This document shows, piece after piece, positions 26,116 through 35,381 of a DNA stretch of 64,000 nt. The stretch covers positions 62,001 through 126,000 of the forward strand of contig NZ_JNFC01000067.1 in assembly GCF_000756385.1 (NCBI RefSeq), read 5' to 3'. The translations under genes and the position numbers were made by a program. The notes under the pieces were generated by a model. The model ran no database searches. It had not been told where the DNA came from and was given only the letters and a program-made list of their open reading frames with translations. Position 1 is the stretch's first letter, and each line of letters opens with the position of its first letter. This DNA comes from Sphingopyxis sp. LC363 (GTDB taxonomy: Bacteria > Pseudomonadota > Alphaproteobacteria > Sphingomonadales > Sphingomonadaceae).

Positions 26116-27528
26116 ATGTTGCAACCTGACGGAAACGGCGCAGCCGTGGCAGAGCTTGAATCACTGCGTTCGCGTATCGATGCATGGCTCGTAAAAGACG
26201 AGGGAAGCGGCCGCTTTCAGATCGACCGGGAGGCCTTTACCGACGCGGACGTGTTCGCTCTCGAGCTGAAATATATCTTCGAGCGCAACTGGGTCTTCAT
26301 TGCGCACGAGAGCCAGGTCGCAAAGCCGAACGACTTTCTCACGACTTTTATCGGCCGCCAGCCCGTCATCCTGACCCGCGACCGGGCCGGGGAATTGCAT
26401 TGTCTGATCAATGCCTGCGCGCACCGCGGCGCGCGCGTTTGCCGCGAGAAGAGCGGAAACCGCCGCAACTTCACCTGCCCCTTCCACGGTTGGACCTATA
26501 ATCCCGCGGGCCAACTCCTCGACGTGACAGATGAGGCTGGGGGTGGCTACGCGCCGGGCTTCAAGCGGGAAGACTATGGTCTAGAACATGTTGCGCGCAT
26601 CGAGATTTACCGGGGCTTCATTTTCGCCAGTCTCAACCCCGAGGTCGTTCCTCTTGAGGACTATCTCGCGGGCGCGAAGACATTCATCGATCTCATGGTT
26701 GATCAGTCGGTCGAAGAGAAGCTCGAAGTTCTTCCAGGCGCTACGCGCTACCGCTATCGAGGGAACTGGAAGCTGCAGGTCGAAAATGGCCTCGACGGCT
26801 ATCATATCGGCACGGTGCACGCGAATTACTTCATGACGGTCGCACGCCGGGTCGACGGGACATCGAAGAACGATACCAGGGCGTTCGATTTCGGTCGCTG
26901 GGCTCAGCTCGAGGGCGGCTCTTTCTCCTTCGACAACGGCCATTGCGTGCTCTGGAATGACTATGCAAACTATCAGGACCGGCCGAATTACGAAATCCTG
27001 GACTGGTTGAAGCGCGAGCGCGGCGAAGAGCGCGCTACCTGGATGAACGGCCGGATACGCAATCTGGAGCTGTTCCCTAACGTCTTCCTCATGGACCAGA
27101 CGAGCACCCAGATCCGTATCATCCGGCCCATCTCGGTGGATGAGACCGAGGTGACAACCTACTGCATAGCTCCGGTGGGTGAGAGTGACGACGCCCGCGC
27201 CTTGCGCATCCGCCAGTATGAAGATTTCTTCAATGCAAGCGGCATGGCTACGCCGGACGACCTGACCGAGTTCAACAATTGCCAGGTCGGTTTCGGTGGC
27301 GGGGCTGGCCGGATGAACGACATGTCGCGGGGATCGACACGGTGGGTGCAAGGCGTCAGCAGCCACGGCGAAGCCCTGGGCGTCGACGCCATCCTTAGCG
27401 GCACGGCGGTGGCCGACGAGGGGCTTTACGTCGCGATCCACGACGAATGGATATTGCGCATGCGCGGAGCCATTGCGAGCGAAGAGGCCGAGCGCGCGTT
27501 ACCCCCGAAGCCGGAGATGGCGAAATGA
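26116..27528 (+). CDS. Rieske oxygenase alpha subunit, benzoate/toluate 1,2-dioxygenase-like (pair 4)
   Basis: 470 residues from the ATG at 26116, which has a GGAGGAGAGG site; in-frame TTG and ATG codons upstream are less likely. Rieske ligands Cys101, His103, Cys121 and His124 (CAHRG, CPFHGW). The iron motif is NGLDGYHIGTVHANY, close to BenA/XylX. That family converts benzoates to 1,2-cis-diol 1-carboxylates. The beta gene follows with a 4-base overlap and a PdxA-like dehydrogenase follows that, instead of the usual reductase BenC and dehydrogenase BenD. A BenD-like SDR is present at 40454-41239. Confidence 0.92.
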   Translation: MLQPDGNGAAVAELESLRSRIDAWLVKDEGSGRFQIDREAFTDADVFALELKYIFERNWVFIAHESQVAKPNDFLTTFIGRQPVILTRDRAGELHCLINACAHRGARVCREKSGNRRNFTCPFHGWTYNPAGQLLDVTDEAGGGYAPGFKREDYGLEHVARIEIYRGFIFASLNPEVVPLEDYLAGAKTFIDLMVDQSVEEKLEVLPGATRYRYRGNWKLQVENGLDGYHIGTVHANYFMTVARRVDGTSKNDTRAFDFGRWAQLEGGSFSFDNGHCVLWNDYANYQDRPNYEILDWLKRERGEERATWMNGRIRNLELFPNVFLMDQTSTQIRIIRPISVDETEVTTYCIAPVGESDDARALRIRQYEDFFNASGMATPDDLTEFNNCQVGFGGGAGRMNDMSRGSTRWVQGVSSHGEALGVDAILSGTAVADEGLYVAIHDEWILRMRGAIASEEAERALPPKPEMAK

Positions 27529-28019
27529 GCAGCGAAGTTGCGCAATGGACCGCGATCCAGCGATTTCTCGGGCGCGAAGCGGCCGCTCTCGATGCCAAGG
27601 ATTGGGATAGCTGGATCGATCTATATCATCCCGATGCCGAATATTGGGTCCCCGCGTGGGATGACAGCGGCCGATTGACCGAGGACCCAAGGCGCGAGAT
27701 TTCGCTGATCTATTATCCGACCCGGGCAGGGCTCGAGGACCGCGTCTATCGCATTCGGACGGGCCGGTCGTCGGCCAGTTCGCCGGCCCCGCGCACTTCC
27801 CATATCTTTTGCCTGCTCGCGGTCGACCATGAGGACGACGTCATTCGGGCGCGGACGAATTGGTCGGTGACCTCGGTCTTGGAGGATCGGCCGACGGTCT
27901 ACAGTGGGTCGGCCATTTACGATCTCGAACCGATGGGCGACGCCTTTGTGATAAAACGCAAATATACCGTCGTCATCAACGACCTCGCGCAGACGATGCT
28001 CGATGTCTACAGCATTTGA
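27525..28019 (+). CDS. Rieske oxygenase beta subunit, benzoate dioxygenase-like (pair 4)
   Basis: 164 residues from the ATG overlapping the alpha stop (ATGA). The segment YWVPAWDDSGRLTEDP followed by ISLIYY and VYRIRTGRS is very like BenB/XylY. Structural partner of the upstream alpha subunit. Its 3' end overlaps the PdxA-like gene by 17 bases. Confidence 0.93.
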   Translation: MSSEVAQWTAIQRFLGREAAALDAKDWDSWIDLYHPDAEYWVPAWDDSGRLTEDPRREISLIYYPTRAGLEDRVYRIRTGRSSASSPAPRTSHIFCLLAVDHEDDVIRARTNWSVTSVLEDRPTVYSGSAIYDLEPMGDAFVIKRKYTVVINDLAQTMLDVYSI

Positions 28020-29025
28020 GGTCGGCGTAGCGTCGCAGCAGGCCGGATTCCGGCCCTGCATCGGTACCATGGTCGGCGAGCCGGCAGGCATCGGACCCGA
28101 GGTTACCGTTCGCGCCTGGGCGTCAGGCCGCGTGCATGAGGTGTCGGTTCCCCTATTAGTGGGGTCGGCGGCCTCGGTCGAACGAGCGCTTGACCTGACT
28201 AAAGTGTCGGCCCGCCTGCGTGTCATGCGTTCGCTCGAGCCGCTCAGCGACGACCCGGCAGTCATCGATATCCTGGATACAGGTGCGCTGGACGACCGCG
28301 CGCTCCCCTTCGCGAAAGATACGCTCGAATCGGGCATTGCGACCGCCAAGTGGCTAGCCGAACTCGATGCGCTCGCGCGCGACGGGGTCTTCGCCGGCAC
28401 AGTGATGGGTCCGATCAGCACCGGATCGCTTAAACTGGCGGGAAAGCTGGATATGGTGATCAGCCCGACGCCGGGCGAGAGTTATCTGCTCCTCCTCACC
28501 GGACCGCTCCGTGTCGCCCACCTCACCGATCATATGTCGATTCGGGCGGTCTGCGACCTCATCACGCCCGAGTTGATCGATACCGCCCTACAGCAAATCG
28601 ACGCGGCGCTTCGAAGCTGGGGCGTCGCCAACCCCAGGATCGTGGTCGCGGGTCTCAATCCTCATGCCATCGGCGATGAGGAAGATCGTGCCATCGGTCC
28701 TGGAGTCGCGCGCGCGCGCGCGCGCGGCATCAATGTCGATGGACCATCCGCGCCCGATACCGTCTTTCGCCAATGTATCGAAGGCCGATACGATCTCGTG
28801 CTAGCGATGTTTCACGACCAAGGCCACATAGCCGTCAAGACATGGGGATTCTCGGGAAACTGCGTGATCATGATGGGGCCACCCTATCTCCATATGTCGG
28901 TCGCACACGGCACGGCATATGACATTGTGGGAACGGGCAAAGCCGATCCATCGATGATGCTGAGTGCCATGCGGACTTGTGGGGTGCTGACCGCCGGAAA
29001 GGGCTTTTCCGAGGTGGATCGCTGA
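28003..29025 (+). CDS. PdxA-family dehydrogenase, likely cis-diol-carboxylate dehydrogenase (TphB-like)
   Basis: 340 residues. PdxA fold with GEPAGIGPEV, and metal His in LTDHMS, GLNPH and MFHDQG. The phosphate-gripping PGHTE of true PdxA reads PGESY, so the substrate should lack the phosphate. As for the paralogue at 14802-15812, the gene follows a benzoate-class alpha/beta pair with overlap, pointing to oxidative decarboxylation of a cis-diol carboxylate, as TphB does in terephthalate breakdown. A (CG)10 run lies inside the coding sequence (28707-28726). Confidence 0.82.
   Translation: MSTAFEVGVASQQAGFRPCIGTMVGEPAGIGPEVTVRAWASGRVHEVSVPLLVGSAASVERALDLTKVSARLRVMRSLEPLSDDPAVIDILDTGALDDRALPFAKDTLESGIATAKWLAELDALARDGVFAGTVMGPISTGSLKLAGKLDMVISPTPGESYLLLLTGPLRVAHLTDHMSIRAVCDLITPELIDTALQQIDAALRSWGVANPRIVVAGLNPHAIGDEEDRAIGPGVARARARGINVDGPSAPDTVFRQCIEGRYDLVLAMFHDQGHIAVKTWGFSGNCVIMMGPPYLHMSVAHGTAYDIVGTGKADPSMMLSAMRTCGVLTAGKGFSEVDR
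28707..28726. repeat. (CG)10 dinucleotide run inside the PdxA-like gene
   Basis: Ten CG units encode the VARARARG stretch of the protein. Such alternating purine-pyrimidine DNA can adopt Z-form and can slip in replication; a change of one unit would frameshift the gene. Confidence 0.9.
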
Positions 29026-29097
29026 CGCGCCGGCCCAACTCCGGCGTGAAGCACGGCCATTCGCGCGCTGTGCTCAAGTCGTCCACAAGGATATGAG

Positions 29098-29703
29098 ATG
29101 CTCCTTTACTATGCGCCTGGCCTTTGCTCGCTGGCACCGCACATCGCGCTGCGCCGGATAGGGGCAGAGTTCGATATTGAAAAAGTCGACATGCCCACGC
29201 GCAGAACCGAGCATGGCGCCGACTTCCGGTCGATAAAGCCTTCGGGAAAAATCCCTGCTCTCCTTCTGGATTCGGGCGAGCTTCTCACAGAGACGATAGC
29301 GATCCTTCTCTATGTTGCCGACCTGGCACCGCGCGCGGGGCTCGCCCCGCCGGCCGGAACAATCGCTCGCTACACGCTGACGGACAGCCTGAGCTTCATC
29401 GCCTCCGAGCTGCACAAGAGCTTCGTGCCGCTCTTCTCCAAAACCGCGGGGCCGGAGATCCGCGCTGAGGCAAAGCGGGACGTCATGCACCATCTCCAAG
29501 CGCTCGACCTGGAATTGACCGACAAGAATTATTGCTTCGGGGACGCCTTCACCGTGGCCGACGCCTATCTCTATTGCATCCTCGGGTGGCCCTCTCGAGT
29601 GGAGATCGGTCTCGCGGGCTTCCCCGCTTTGACGCGCTACCGCGCCCGGATGGAAGAGGAGCCCGGTGTCCTCGAAGCCGTGCGAGCCGAGAGCCTGAAG
29701 TGA
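29098..29703 (+). CDS. Glutathione S-transferase, beta class (BphK-like)
   Basis: 201 residues: N-terminal thioredoxin fold LYYAPGLCSLAPHIALR with the beta-class Cys10, SGKIPALLLDSGELLTE for glutathione binding, and an all-helical C-terminal domain. BphK-type GSTs occur in biphenyl and PAH clusters; roles reported include dehalogenation of chlorinated intermediates and stress protection. Here it lies between the PdxA-like gene and the meta-cleavage genes. Specific substrate uncertain. RBS AAGGA precedes the ATG. Confidence 0.9.
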   Translation: MLLYYAPGLCSLAPHIALRRIGAEFDIEKVDMPTRRTEHGADFRSIKPSGKIPALLLDSGELLTETIAILLYVADLAPRAGLAPPAGTIARYTLTDSLSFIASELHKSFVPLFSKTAGPEIRAEAKRDVMHHLQALDLELTDKNYCFGDAFTVADAYLYCILGWPSRVEIGLAGFPALTRYRARMEEEPGVLEAVRAESLK

Positions 29704-29750
29704 CCGGATCAGAGGCGCCGGTTTCATTTACCGGTTGCAAACGCGTTTCC

Positions 29751-29770
29751 CATGGTGCAAAACATTGTCC
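29751..29770. promoter_or_regulatory. Motif-like element upstream of the meta-cleavage genes
   Basis: CATGGTGCAA differs at one position from the arm CATTGTGCAA of the 25976 operator and is followed by AACATTGTCC. It stands about 105 bases before the ring-fission hydrolase gene, in a 170-bp gap that may hold an internal promoter. Confidence 0.4.
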
Positions 29771-29873
29771 CAAGAGGGCTGCGACATGATGGCCCGTGGA
29801 ACGGAGATTGAGTGATGCTTGAAGCCGTTTGGGGGCAGGTCGCCCGACATGATGATTACATGGTTGCTGGCCA

Positions 29874-30722
29874 ATGAGTTCGGCGCCCGACATGGTCCGG
29901 CCCGAAATCGGCAAGACATTCGTCGCTGACGGGATCAAAACCAACTATCATGACACCGGCGAGGGCAGGCCGGTCCTCCTCGTCCACGGTTCGGGCCCCG
30001 GGGTCACGGCATGGGCGAACTGGCGGCTTAATATGCCCGAGATTGCTAAGGAATTCCGGGTCATTGCTCCCGACATGATTGGCTTCGGCTACAGCGACTC
30101 GGTGGGTCGGATCACCGACAAGGCCATCTGGACCAATCAACTGGTCCGTCTTCTCGACGACCTGGAAATCGACCAGGTCTCGATGGTCGGAAATTCCTTC
30201 GGCGGCGGCGTGACGCTCGCCTTCATGATCGCCCATCCCGACAGGGTCGATCGTGCCGTTTTGATGGGAGCGGCTGGACTTGAATTCCCGCTCACGCCGG
30301 CGCTCGATTTCGTCTGGGGTTATGAGCCATCCCGCGAAATGATGCATGAGTCGCTGAAGATGCTCGCATGGGACCAGAGCCGGCTGACCGACGATCTGAT
30401 CGACTCCCGTTATCACGCGAGCATCCGCCCAGGAGCGCATGAGCCCTATCATGCGACGTTCGGCGGTTCCGACCGGCAGGCCAATATTGCTATGCTGTCG
30501 AGCCGCGAGGAAGATATCGCCGCGCTTCCCCATGAAGTGCTCGTCCTGCACGGCAAGGCCGACCAAGTCATTCCGCAAGAGGTGTCGCTGCGCCTCGGAA
30601 ACCTGATCACACACTCAGACGTCCGCTTCTTTGGAGAGTGTGGCCATTGGGTACAGATCGAGCGGATGGCCAGTTTCAATCGCGCCGTGATCGAATTTTT
30701 CAGTCACGGCCTAAAATTTTAA
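29874..30722 (+). CDS. xylF: 2-hydroxymuconate-semialdehyde hydrolase (DmpD/XylF type)
   Basis: 282 residues of the meta-cleavage-product hydrolase family. HGSGPGVTAWANWR is the oxyanion region, GNSFGGG holds the nucleophile Ser, the Asp is in HGKADQVIP and the His in CGHWVQIE. It hydrolyses the C-C bond of ring-fission products bearing a ketone or aldehyde, giving 2-hydroxypenta-2,4-dienoate plus an acid. A catechol 2,3-dioxygenase follows. A second hydrolase of the same fold is at 44164-45030. Symbol by analogy to the TOL plasmid gene. Confidence 0.9.
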   Translation: MSSAPDMVRPEIGKTFVADGIKTNYHDTGEGRPVLLVHGSGPGVTAWANWRLNMPEIAKEFRVIAPDMIGFGYSDSVGRITDKAIWTNQLVRLLDDLEIDQVSMVGNSFGGGVTLAFMIAHPDRVDRAVLMGAAGLEFPLTPALDFVWGYEPSREMMHESLKMLAWDQSRLTDDLIDSRYHASIRPGAHEPYHATFGGSDRQANIAMLSSREEDIAALPHEVLVLHGKADQVIPQEVSLRLGNLITHSDVRFFGECGHWVQIERMASFNRAVIEFFSHGLKF

Positions 30723-30741
30723 ATTTCCCGGGAGAGCGGTG

Positions 30742-31665
30742 ATGGCAATTACAGGCGTGATGCGACCAGGCTTTGTCCAGATGCGCGTCCTCGATCTCGA
30801 GGAGGCCATCCCCCATTATCGCGACCGGATCGGGCTGGAACTCGTCGGTCGTTCGGGTGACCGGGCATTTTTCCGCGGGTTCGACGAATTCGATCGACAC
30901 AGCGTCATCCTGCGCGAGGCGGATATGCCCGGTCTTGATCGGATCGGCTTCAAGGTTTGCCGCGACAGCGACCTCGAAATATTCGCAGACCGTTTGCAAG
31001 CCACCGGCGTCGACGTCGAATGGATCACCGCGGGCGAGGAAGAGGGCGTCGGACGCAAGCTGCGCTTCGCGGTTCCTACCGGGCATATCTTCGACCTTTA
31101 CGCCGACATGGAATTATCGGCAGACGGTCCTCCCACAAAGAACCCGGACGTCTGGCACAGTGAGCCGCGCGGCATGCGCGCTATGCGATATGATCACTCG
31201 GCGCTCAACGGCATCGATGTCGCGGGATCGGCGCGAATCTTCGTCGAAGCGCTCGATTTTTCCGTTACCGAGGAACTCGTCGACGAAGCGAGCGGCACTC
31301 GGCTCGGCATCTTCCTGAGCTGTAGCAATAAGGCTCACGATATCGCGTTCCTTGCAGGCCCCGAGGATGCGAAAATCCACCATACATCGTTCCGCCTGGA
31401 ATCCTGGAACGACGTCGGAAATGCTGCCGATATCATCAGTCGCTATGATATCTCACTCGATATCGGCCCGACGCGCCACGGTATCACGCGTGGTCAGACC
31501 ATATATTTCTTCGACCCTTCGGGAAATCGGAACGAGACCTTTGCCGGCGGTTATGATTATTACCCCGATAATCCTCGCCGGTCGTGGGGCGTCGAACAGG
31601 CGGGCAAGGCGATTTTCTATTATGAAAAGGCGCTCAACGACCGCTTCATGACCGTCAATACCTGA
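30742..31665 (+). CDS. xylE: Catechol 2,3-dioxygenase (XylE/DmpB type)
   Basis: 307 residues from the ATG at 30742 (GGGAGAG upstream; a GTG lies one codon before). Fe ligands His152, His214 (or 213) and Glu265; supporting residues His199, His246 and Tyr255 are at the positions known from XylE. It cleaves catechol, and methylcatechols, next to the hydroxyls to 2-hydroxymuconate semialdehyde. The XylT-like ferredoxin at 37400 is the usual protein that re-reduces its iron. Full-length for the family. Confidence 0.94.
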   Translation: MAITGVMRPGFVQMRVLDLEEAIPHYRDRIGLELVGRSGDRAFFRGFDEFDRHSVILREADMPGLDRIGFKVCRDSDLEIFADRLQATGVDVEWITAGEEEGVGRKLRFAVPTGHIFDLYADMELSADGPPTKNPDVWHSEPRGMRAMRYDHSALNGIDVAGSARIFVEALDFSVTEELVDEASGTRLGIFLSCSNKAHDIAFLAGPEDAKIHHTSFRLESWNDVGNAADIISRYDISLDIGPTRHGITRGQTIYFFDPSGNRNETFAGGYDYYPDNPRRSWGVEQAGKAIFYYEKALNDRFMTVNT

Positions 31666-31674
31666 CTTCCTGCG

Positions 31675-32100
31675 ATGGTCGAAAACTACCACACGATTGC
31701 ACACGGGTCCGCCTTGGAGGCGGTCGCCGCTGCCGTAGGGCATGGCACCGCCGGCGGAACGCCCGTGGTCGCTGCGGTCGTGGGCGCGTCGGGGGAACTG
31801 GTCGCGTTCCTGAAAGGCGGCGCGGCTCCCTTTCACTCCGAAAAGATCGCTCAGGACAAAGCCTTCACGGCCGCAAGTTTCAAAGTGCCGACGGCAGCGG
31901 TCTACGAACTGGTCTCGGGCTCCGAAGCCTTATGCAACGGCATCGCGCATCAGCCGCGGGTCGTGATGTTCGGCGGCGGTGTCCCGATCATAGTCGATGG
32001 GAATTGCATCGGGGGAATTGGAGTCTCGGGCGGCTCCGAGGAGTTCGACATCGCCTGCGCCCGGGCAGCCGCCGCCTCGATTGGTGCGAAGGAGTTCTGA
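31675..32100 (+). CDS. GlcG/HbpS-family protein
   Basis: 141 residues, with PVVAAVVGASGELVAFLKGGAAPFHS, KAFTAASF and VPIIVDGNCIGGIGVSGGS as in GlcG/HbpS (DUF336, haem-binding-like). Copies sit in many meta-cleavage and phenol operons without an agreed function. Here it lies between catechol 2,3-dioxygenase and the semialdehyde dehydrogenase, and the next ATG follows its stop directly. It could bind a cofactor or help the dioxygenase; this is inference. Confidence 0.85.
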   Translation: MVENYHTIAHGSALEAVAAAVGHGTAGGTPVVAAVVGASGELVAFLKGGAAPFHSEKIAQDKAFTAASFKVPTAAVYELVSGSEALCNGIAHQPRVVMFGGGVPIIVDGNCIGGIGVSGGSEEFDIACARAAAASIGAKEF

Positions 32101-33612
32101 ATGGTACAGGTTCAACAGCTTGCGGTCGAACCGGAAGAGAGAAACCGACCTGTCGCTGCGGATATCTTGAACTTTATCGACGGACGGTTCGTAAAGGGCG
32201 GCTCGGGGGCGACGTTCCCCAACATCGACCCCGCCACCGGTCGGGAGACGGGGCGCGTTCATGAGGCGACCCGTGAGGATGTGGATCGCGCTGTAGCGGC
32301 GGCCAAGCGTGCGCTCACAGGACCTTGGGGCAAAATGACAACAGCCGAGCGCATTCGGCTCATCGCTGCTGTTGCGGATGAGATCGAACGGCGCTCGGAA
32401 GACTTTCTCGATGCAGAAGTGGCCGATACGGGCAAGCCGAGAGCGGTCGCGGCGCACATCGATGTTCCGCGCGGCGCGTCGAACTTCCGGATGTTCGCCG
32501 ACATCGTCACGACCCTCCCGACAGAATCGTTCGGTACCCCGACGCCTGACGGGAGCGGTGCGATCAATTACGCTGTGCGTAAACCGAAGGGTGTCATCGC
32601 GGTCGTCTGCCCGTGGAATTTCCCGCTCTTGCTGATGACCTGGAAAGTCGGCCCGGCGCTGGCCTGCGGGAACACCGTGATCGTCAAGCCGTCCGAAGAG
32701 ACGCCGCGGACGGCAGCCCTTCTCGGCGAAGTGATGGACGCGGTCGGAATGCCCACGGGGGTCTACAACGTCGTCCACGGCTTCGGCCCCGGCGCAGCAG
32801 GCGAGTTCCTCACCGCCCATCCGGACGTCGATGCCATCACCTTCACAGGCGAAACCGGCACCGGGCAGGCCATAATGAAGCAGGCTGCCGTCGGCGTTCG
32901 CGACATCAGCTTCGAACTCGGCGGCAAAAATCCAGCGATCGTCTTCGCCGATGCCGATCTTGAGAAAGCAGCCGAAGGCATTTCGCGCGCCGCCTTTCTG
33001 AATAGCGGGCAAGTGTGCCTGGGGACCGAGCGTGTCTATGTCGAGCAATCCGTCTTCGAACCTTTCGTAGCCAAGCTTGCCGCTGCCGCTCGCGCACTGA
33101 AACCCGGGAACAAGGGTGATCCGCATTACCTCGGGCCGATGATCAGCGAAGAACATCGGCAGAAAGTGCTCGGATATTATGAGCGGGCGATCGCCGAAGG
33201 GGCAATCGCCGTTACGGGCGGCGGGGTACCCAACGTCGATGCCGCGGCGGCGGGCGGGTTCTGGGTCGAACCCACAATCTGGACCGGCCTCGCTCATGAT
33301 TCGACCGTCATGCGGGAGGAGATTTTCGGTCCTTGCTGCGGGATCATTCCCTTCGACACCGAAGACGACGCGATAAGTTGGGCGAACGACACGGATTATG
33401 GCCTGTGCGCTACCGTCTGGACAGAAAATCTCTCTCGAGCTCATCGCGTCGCGGCGGCAATGTCCGTCGGCGTGTGCTGGGTGAACTGCTGGTTCCTGCG
33501 CGACCTGCGCACGGCATTCGGCGGTTCGGGGCAATCGGGAATAGGCCGCGAGGGCGGAGCGCACAGCCTCGAATTCTACACCGAGCTCGAAAACATCTGC
33601 GTGAAGATATGA
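32101..33612 (+). CDS. xylG: 2-hydroxymuconic semialdehyde dehydrogenase (XylG/DmpC)
   Basis: 503 residues, with an N-terminal lead of about 20 residues more than usual. Aldehyde dehydrogenase fold: PWNFPLLLMTWK, ELGGKNP (general base Glu) and catalytic Cys in NSGQVCLGTERVYV. The order C23O, HMSDH and DmpE-type hydratase, and the length, support oxidation of 2-hydroxymuconate semialdehyde to 4-oxalocrotonate (NAD-dependent). It overlaps the next gene by four bases (ATGA). Confidence 0.92.
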   Translation: MVQVQQLAVEPEERNRPVAADILNFIDGRFVKGGSGATFPNIDPATGRETGRVHEATREDVDRAVAAAKRALTGPWGKMTTAERIRLIAAVADEIERRSEDFLDAEVADTGKPRAVAAHIDVPRGASNFRMFADIVTTLPTESFGTPTPDGSGAINYAVRKPKGVIAVVCPWNFPLLLMTWKVGPALACGNTVIVKPSEETPRTAALLGEVMDAVGMPTGVYNVVHGFGPGAAGEFLTAHPDVDAITFTGETGTGQAIMKQAAVGVRDISFELGGKNPAIVFADADLEKAAEGISRAAFLNSGQVCLGTERVYVEQSVFEPFVAKLAAAARALKPGNKGDPHYLGPMISEEHRQKVLGYYERAIAEGAIAVTGGGVPNVDAAAAGGFWVEPTIWTGLAHDSTVMREEIFGPCCGIIPFDTEDDAISWANDTDYGLCATVWTENLSRAHRVAAAMSVGVCWVNCWFLRDLRTAFGGSGQSGIGREGGAHSLEFYTELENICVKI

Positions 33613-34418
33613 TCATGTCCGAACAAAATACACTTGACCCTGACATCATTGAAGAAGCAGCGATCGCCCTGCGAACGGCGGCCGAAAAGCGCTCGCCGAT
33701 CCCCCCGCTTCGCGAAAGCCTCAGCGGCGGTGGCGTCGCGGCGGCCTATGCGGTGCAGGAATTGAACACCCGCCACGCACTCTCCTCGGGGCGCCGTCTC
33801 GTCGGACGCAAGATCGGGCTTACCTCGCGGGCGGTCCAGAAGCAGCTCGGCGTGGACCAGCCCGACTATGGCATGCTCTTCGCTGATATGGATGTGCCCG
33901 AGGGCGAGCCGATCGGGCTCGGGCGGGTCATCCAGCCAAAGGTCGAAGCGGAAATCGCGATCGTGGTCGGGCGCGACCTCCTTCAGCCCGACCTTACGAT
34001 CGCCGAACTGATCCGGGCGGTCGAATATGTCGTGCCCGCGATCGAGGTCGTGGACAGCCGCATCGCCAATTGGGACATCCGGATCTTGGACACCATCGCC
34101 GATAATGCTTCGAGCGGTCTGTTCGTGCTTGGCGCCGTTCCGCGCAAGCTCGACGGGCTCGACCTACGCGCGTGCGGGATGGTGATGGAATGCCGCGGCG
34201 AGCCTGTTTCTGTCGGCGCGGGCGTCGCCTGTCTTGGCAGCCCGATCAGTGCCTCCTTGTGGCTGGCGCGCGTCATGGCACGCGAAGGCCGTCCGCTTCT
34301 TGCCGGAGATGTTCTTCTGTCGGGCGCTCTCGGACCCATGGCAACCGTCGCGGCCGGCGACGTCGTCGAGGCCAGAATCAATGGAGTCGGGACCGTCAAA
34401 GCGGCGTTTGCAAGCTGA
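33609..34418 (+). CDS. xylJ: 2-hydroxypenta-2,4-dienoate hydratase (XylJ/DmpE/MhpD type)
   Basis: 269 residues from the ATG overlapping the preceding stop; an in-frame ATG 6 bases later is possible. Family motifs [40 protein letters not shown] and DTIADNASSG. The enzyme adds water to 2-hydroxypenta-2,4-dienoate to give 4-hydroxy-2-oxovalerate. A relative, the decarboxylase at 36418, and a HpaH-like hydratase at 45199 share the fold. Confidence 0.9.
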   Translation: MIMSEQNTLDPDIIEEAAIALRTAAEKRSPIPPLRESLSGGGVAAAYAVQELNTRHALSSGRRLVGRKIGLTSRAVQKQLGVDQPDYGMLFADMDVPEGEPIGLGRVIQPKVEAEIAIVVGRDLLQPDLTIAELIRAVEYVVPAIEVVDSRIANWDIRILDTIADNASSGLFVLGAVPRKLDGLDLRACGMVMECRGEPVSVGAGVACLGSPISASLWLARVMAREGRPLLAGDVLLSGALGPMATVAAGDVVEARINGVGTVKAAFAS

Positions 34419-34445
34419 GGCGATCAACCGGAAAGGGATAAAGAG

Positions 34446-35381
34446 ATGGCGAAGACGAAATGCGCGATCATCGGATCGGGCAACATCGGCACCGATCTCA
34501 TGGTCAAGATATTGCGGGGCTCGAGCGAACTCGAACTTGCCGTTGTGGTAGGAATAGATCCCGCCTCCGAAGGCCTTGCGATGGCGCGCGCGCGCGGCGT
34601 AACCACGACCCACGAAGGTATCGATGGACTGCGCGCGCTTACGAATTACCCTGACATCGAGCTCGTTTTCGACGCGACCTCAGCCTATGCGCATGTCGAA
34701 CATGCCAAGGCCCTCGCAGCGGATGGAAAGCTTGTCGTCGATCTGACGCCCGCCGCGCTCGGCCCTTTCGTGGTACCGCCGGTCAACGCAGCGGTCTCCT
34801 CGGGCGCTCGCAATATCAATATGGTCACGTGCGGCGGACAGGCGACGATCCCGATTGTCGCTGCGGTGTCGAGCGTCACGCCGGTCCATTATGCGGAAAT
34901 CGTCGCGTCGGTTTCGTCCCGGTCGGCCGGACCCGGTACAAGGGCCAATATCGACGAGTTCACGCGCACCACGGCCAAGGGCATCGAGGTTGTTGGGGGA
35001 GCGGCCAAAGGCCGCGCGATCATCATTCTCAATCCGGCCGACCCGCCGATGATCATGCGCGACACGATCTTCACCCTGACCGACTTGGTTGACGAGAGCT
35101 TGGTCTGCGATGCCGTCAAGGCGATGGTCGCCGAGGTCCAGCGTTATGTGCCAGGGTATCGATTGAAGCAGGACATTCAGTTCGAACGGTTCGGATCGAA
35201 CCGGCCGCTAAAGATCCCGGGCTATGGCGAATTCGAAGGAATGAAGACCAGCGTCTTCCTCGAGGTCGAAGGCGCCGGCGACTATTTGCCAAAATATGCC
35301 GGCAACCTCGATATCATGACCGCTGCGGCAAAGGCTGCCGCCGAAGTCCTCGTGCGTCAGACGGGGAGAATCGCAGCATGA
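34446..35381 (+). CDS. xylQ: Acetaldehyde dehydrogenase, acylating (DmpF/XylQ/MhpF)
   Basis: 311 residues. NAD-binding start [14 protein letters not shown], catalytic Cys in [13 protein letters not shown], and the C-terminal [11 protein letters not shown] block. It oxidises the acetaldehyde released by the aldolase to acetyl-CoA; the two form a channeling complex, and the genes overlap by four bases here. Full length for the family. Confidence 0.94.
   Translation: MAKTKCAIIGSGNIGTDLMVKILRGSSELELAVVVGIDPASEGLAMARARGVTTTHEGIDGLRALTNYPDIELVFDATSAYAHVEHAKALAADGKLVVDLTPAALGPFVVPPVNAAVSSGARNINMVTCGGQATIPIVAAVSSVTPVHYAEIVASVSSRSAGPGTRANIDEFTRTTAKGIEVVGGAAKGRAIIILNPADPPMIMRDTIFTLTDLVDESLVCDAVKAMVAEVQRYVPGYRLKQDIQFERFGSNRPLKIPGYGEFEGMKTSVFLEVEGAGDYLPKYAGNLDIMTAAAKAAAEVLVRQTGRIAA

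Noticed and set aside
31930-33564. 544-codon minus-strand open frame
   Set aside because: Shadow of the semialdehyde dehydrogenase; Arg/His-rich with no family resemblance.
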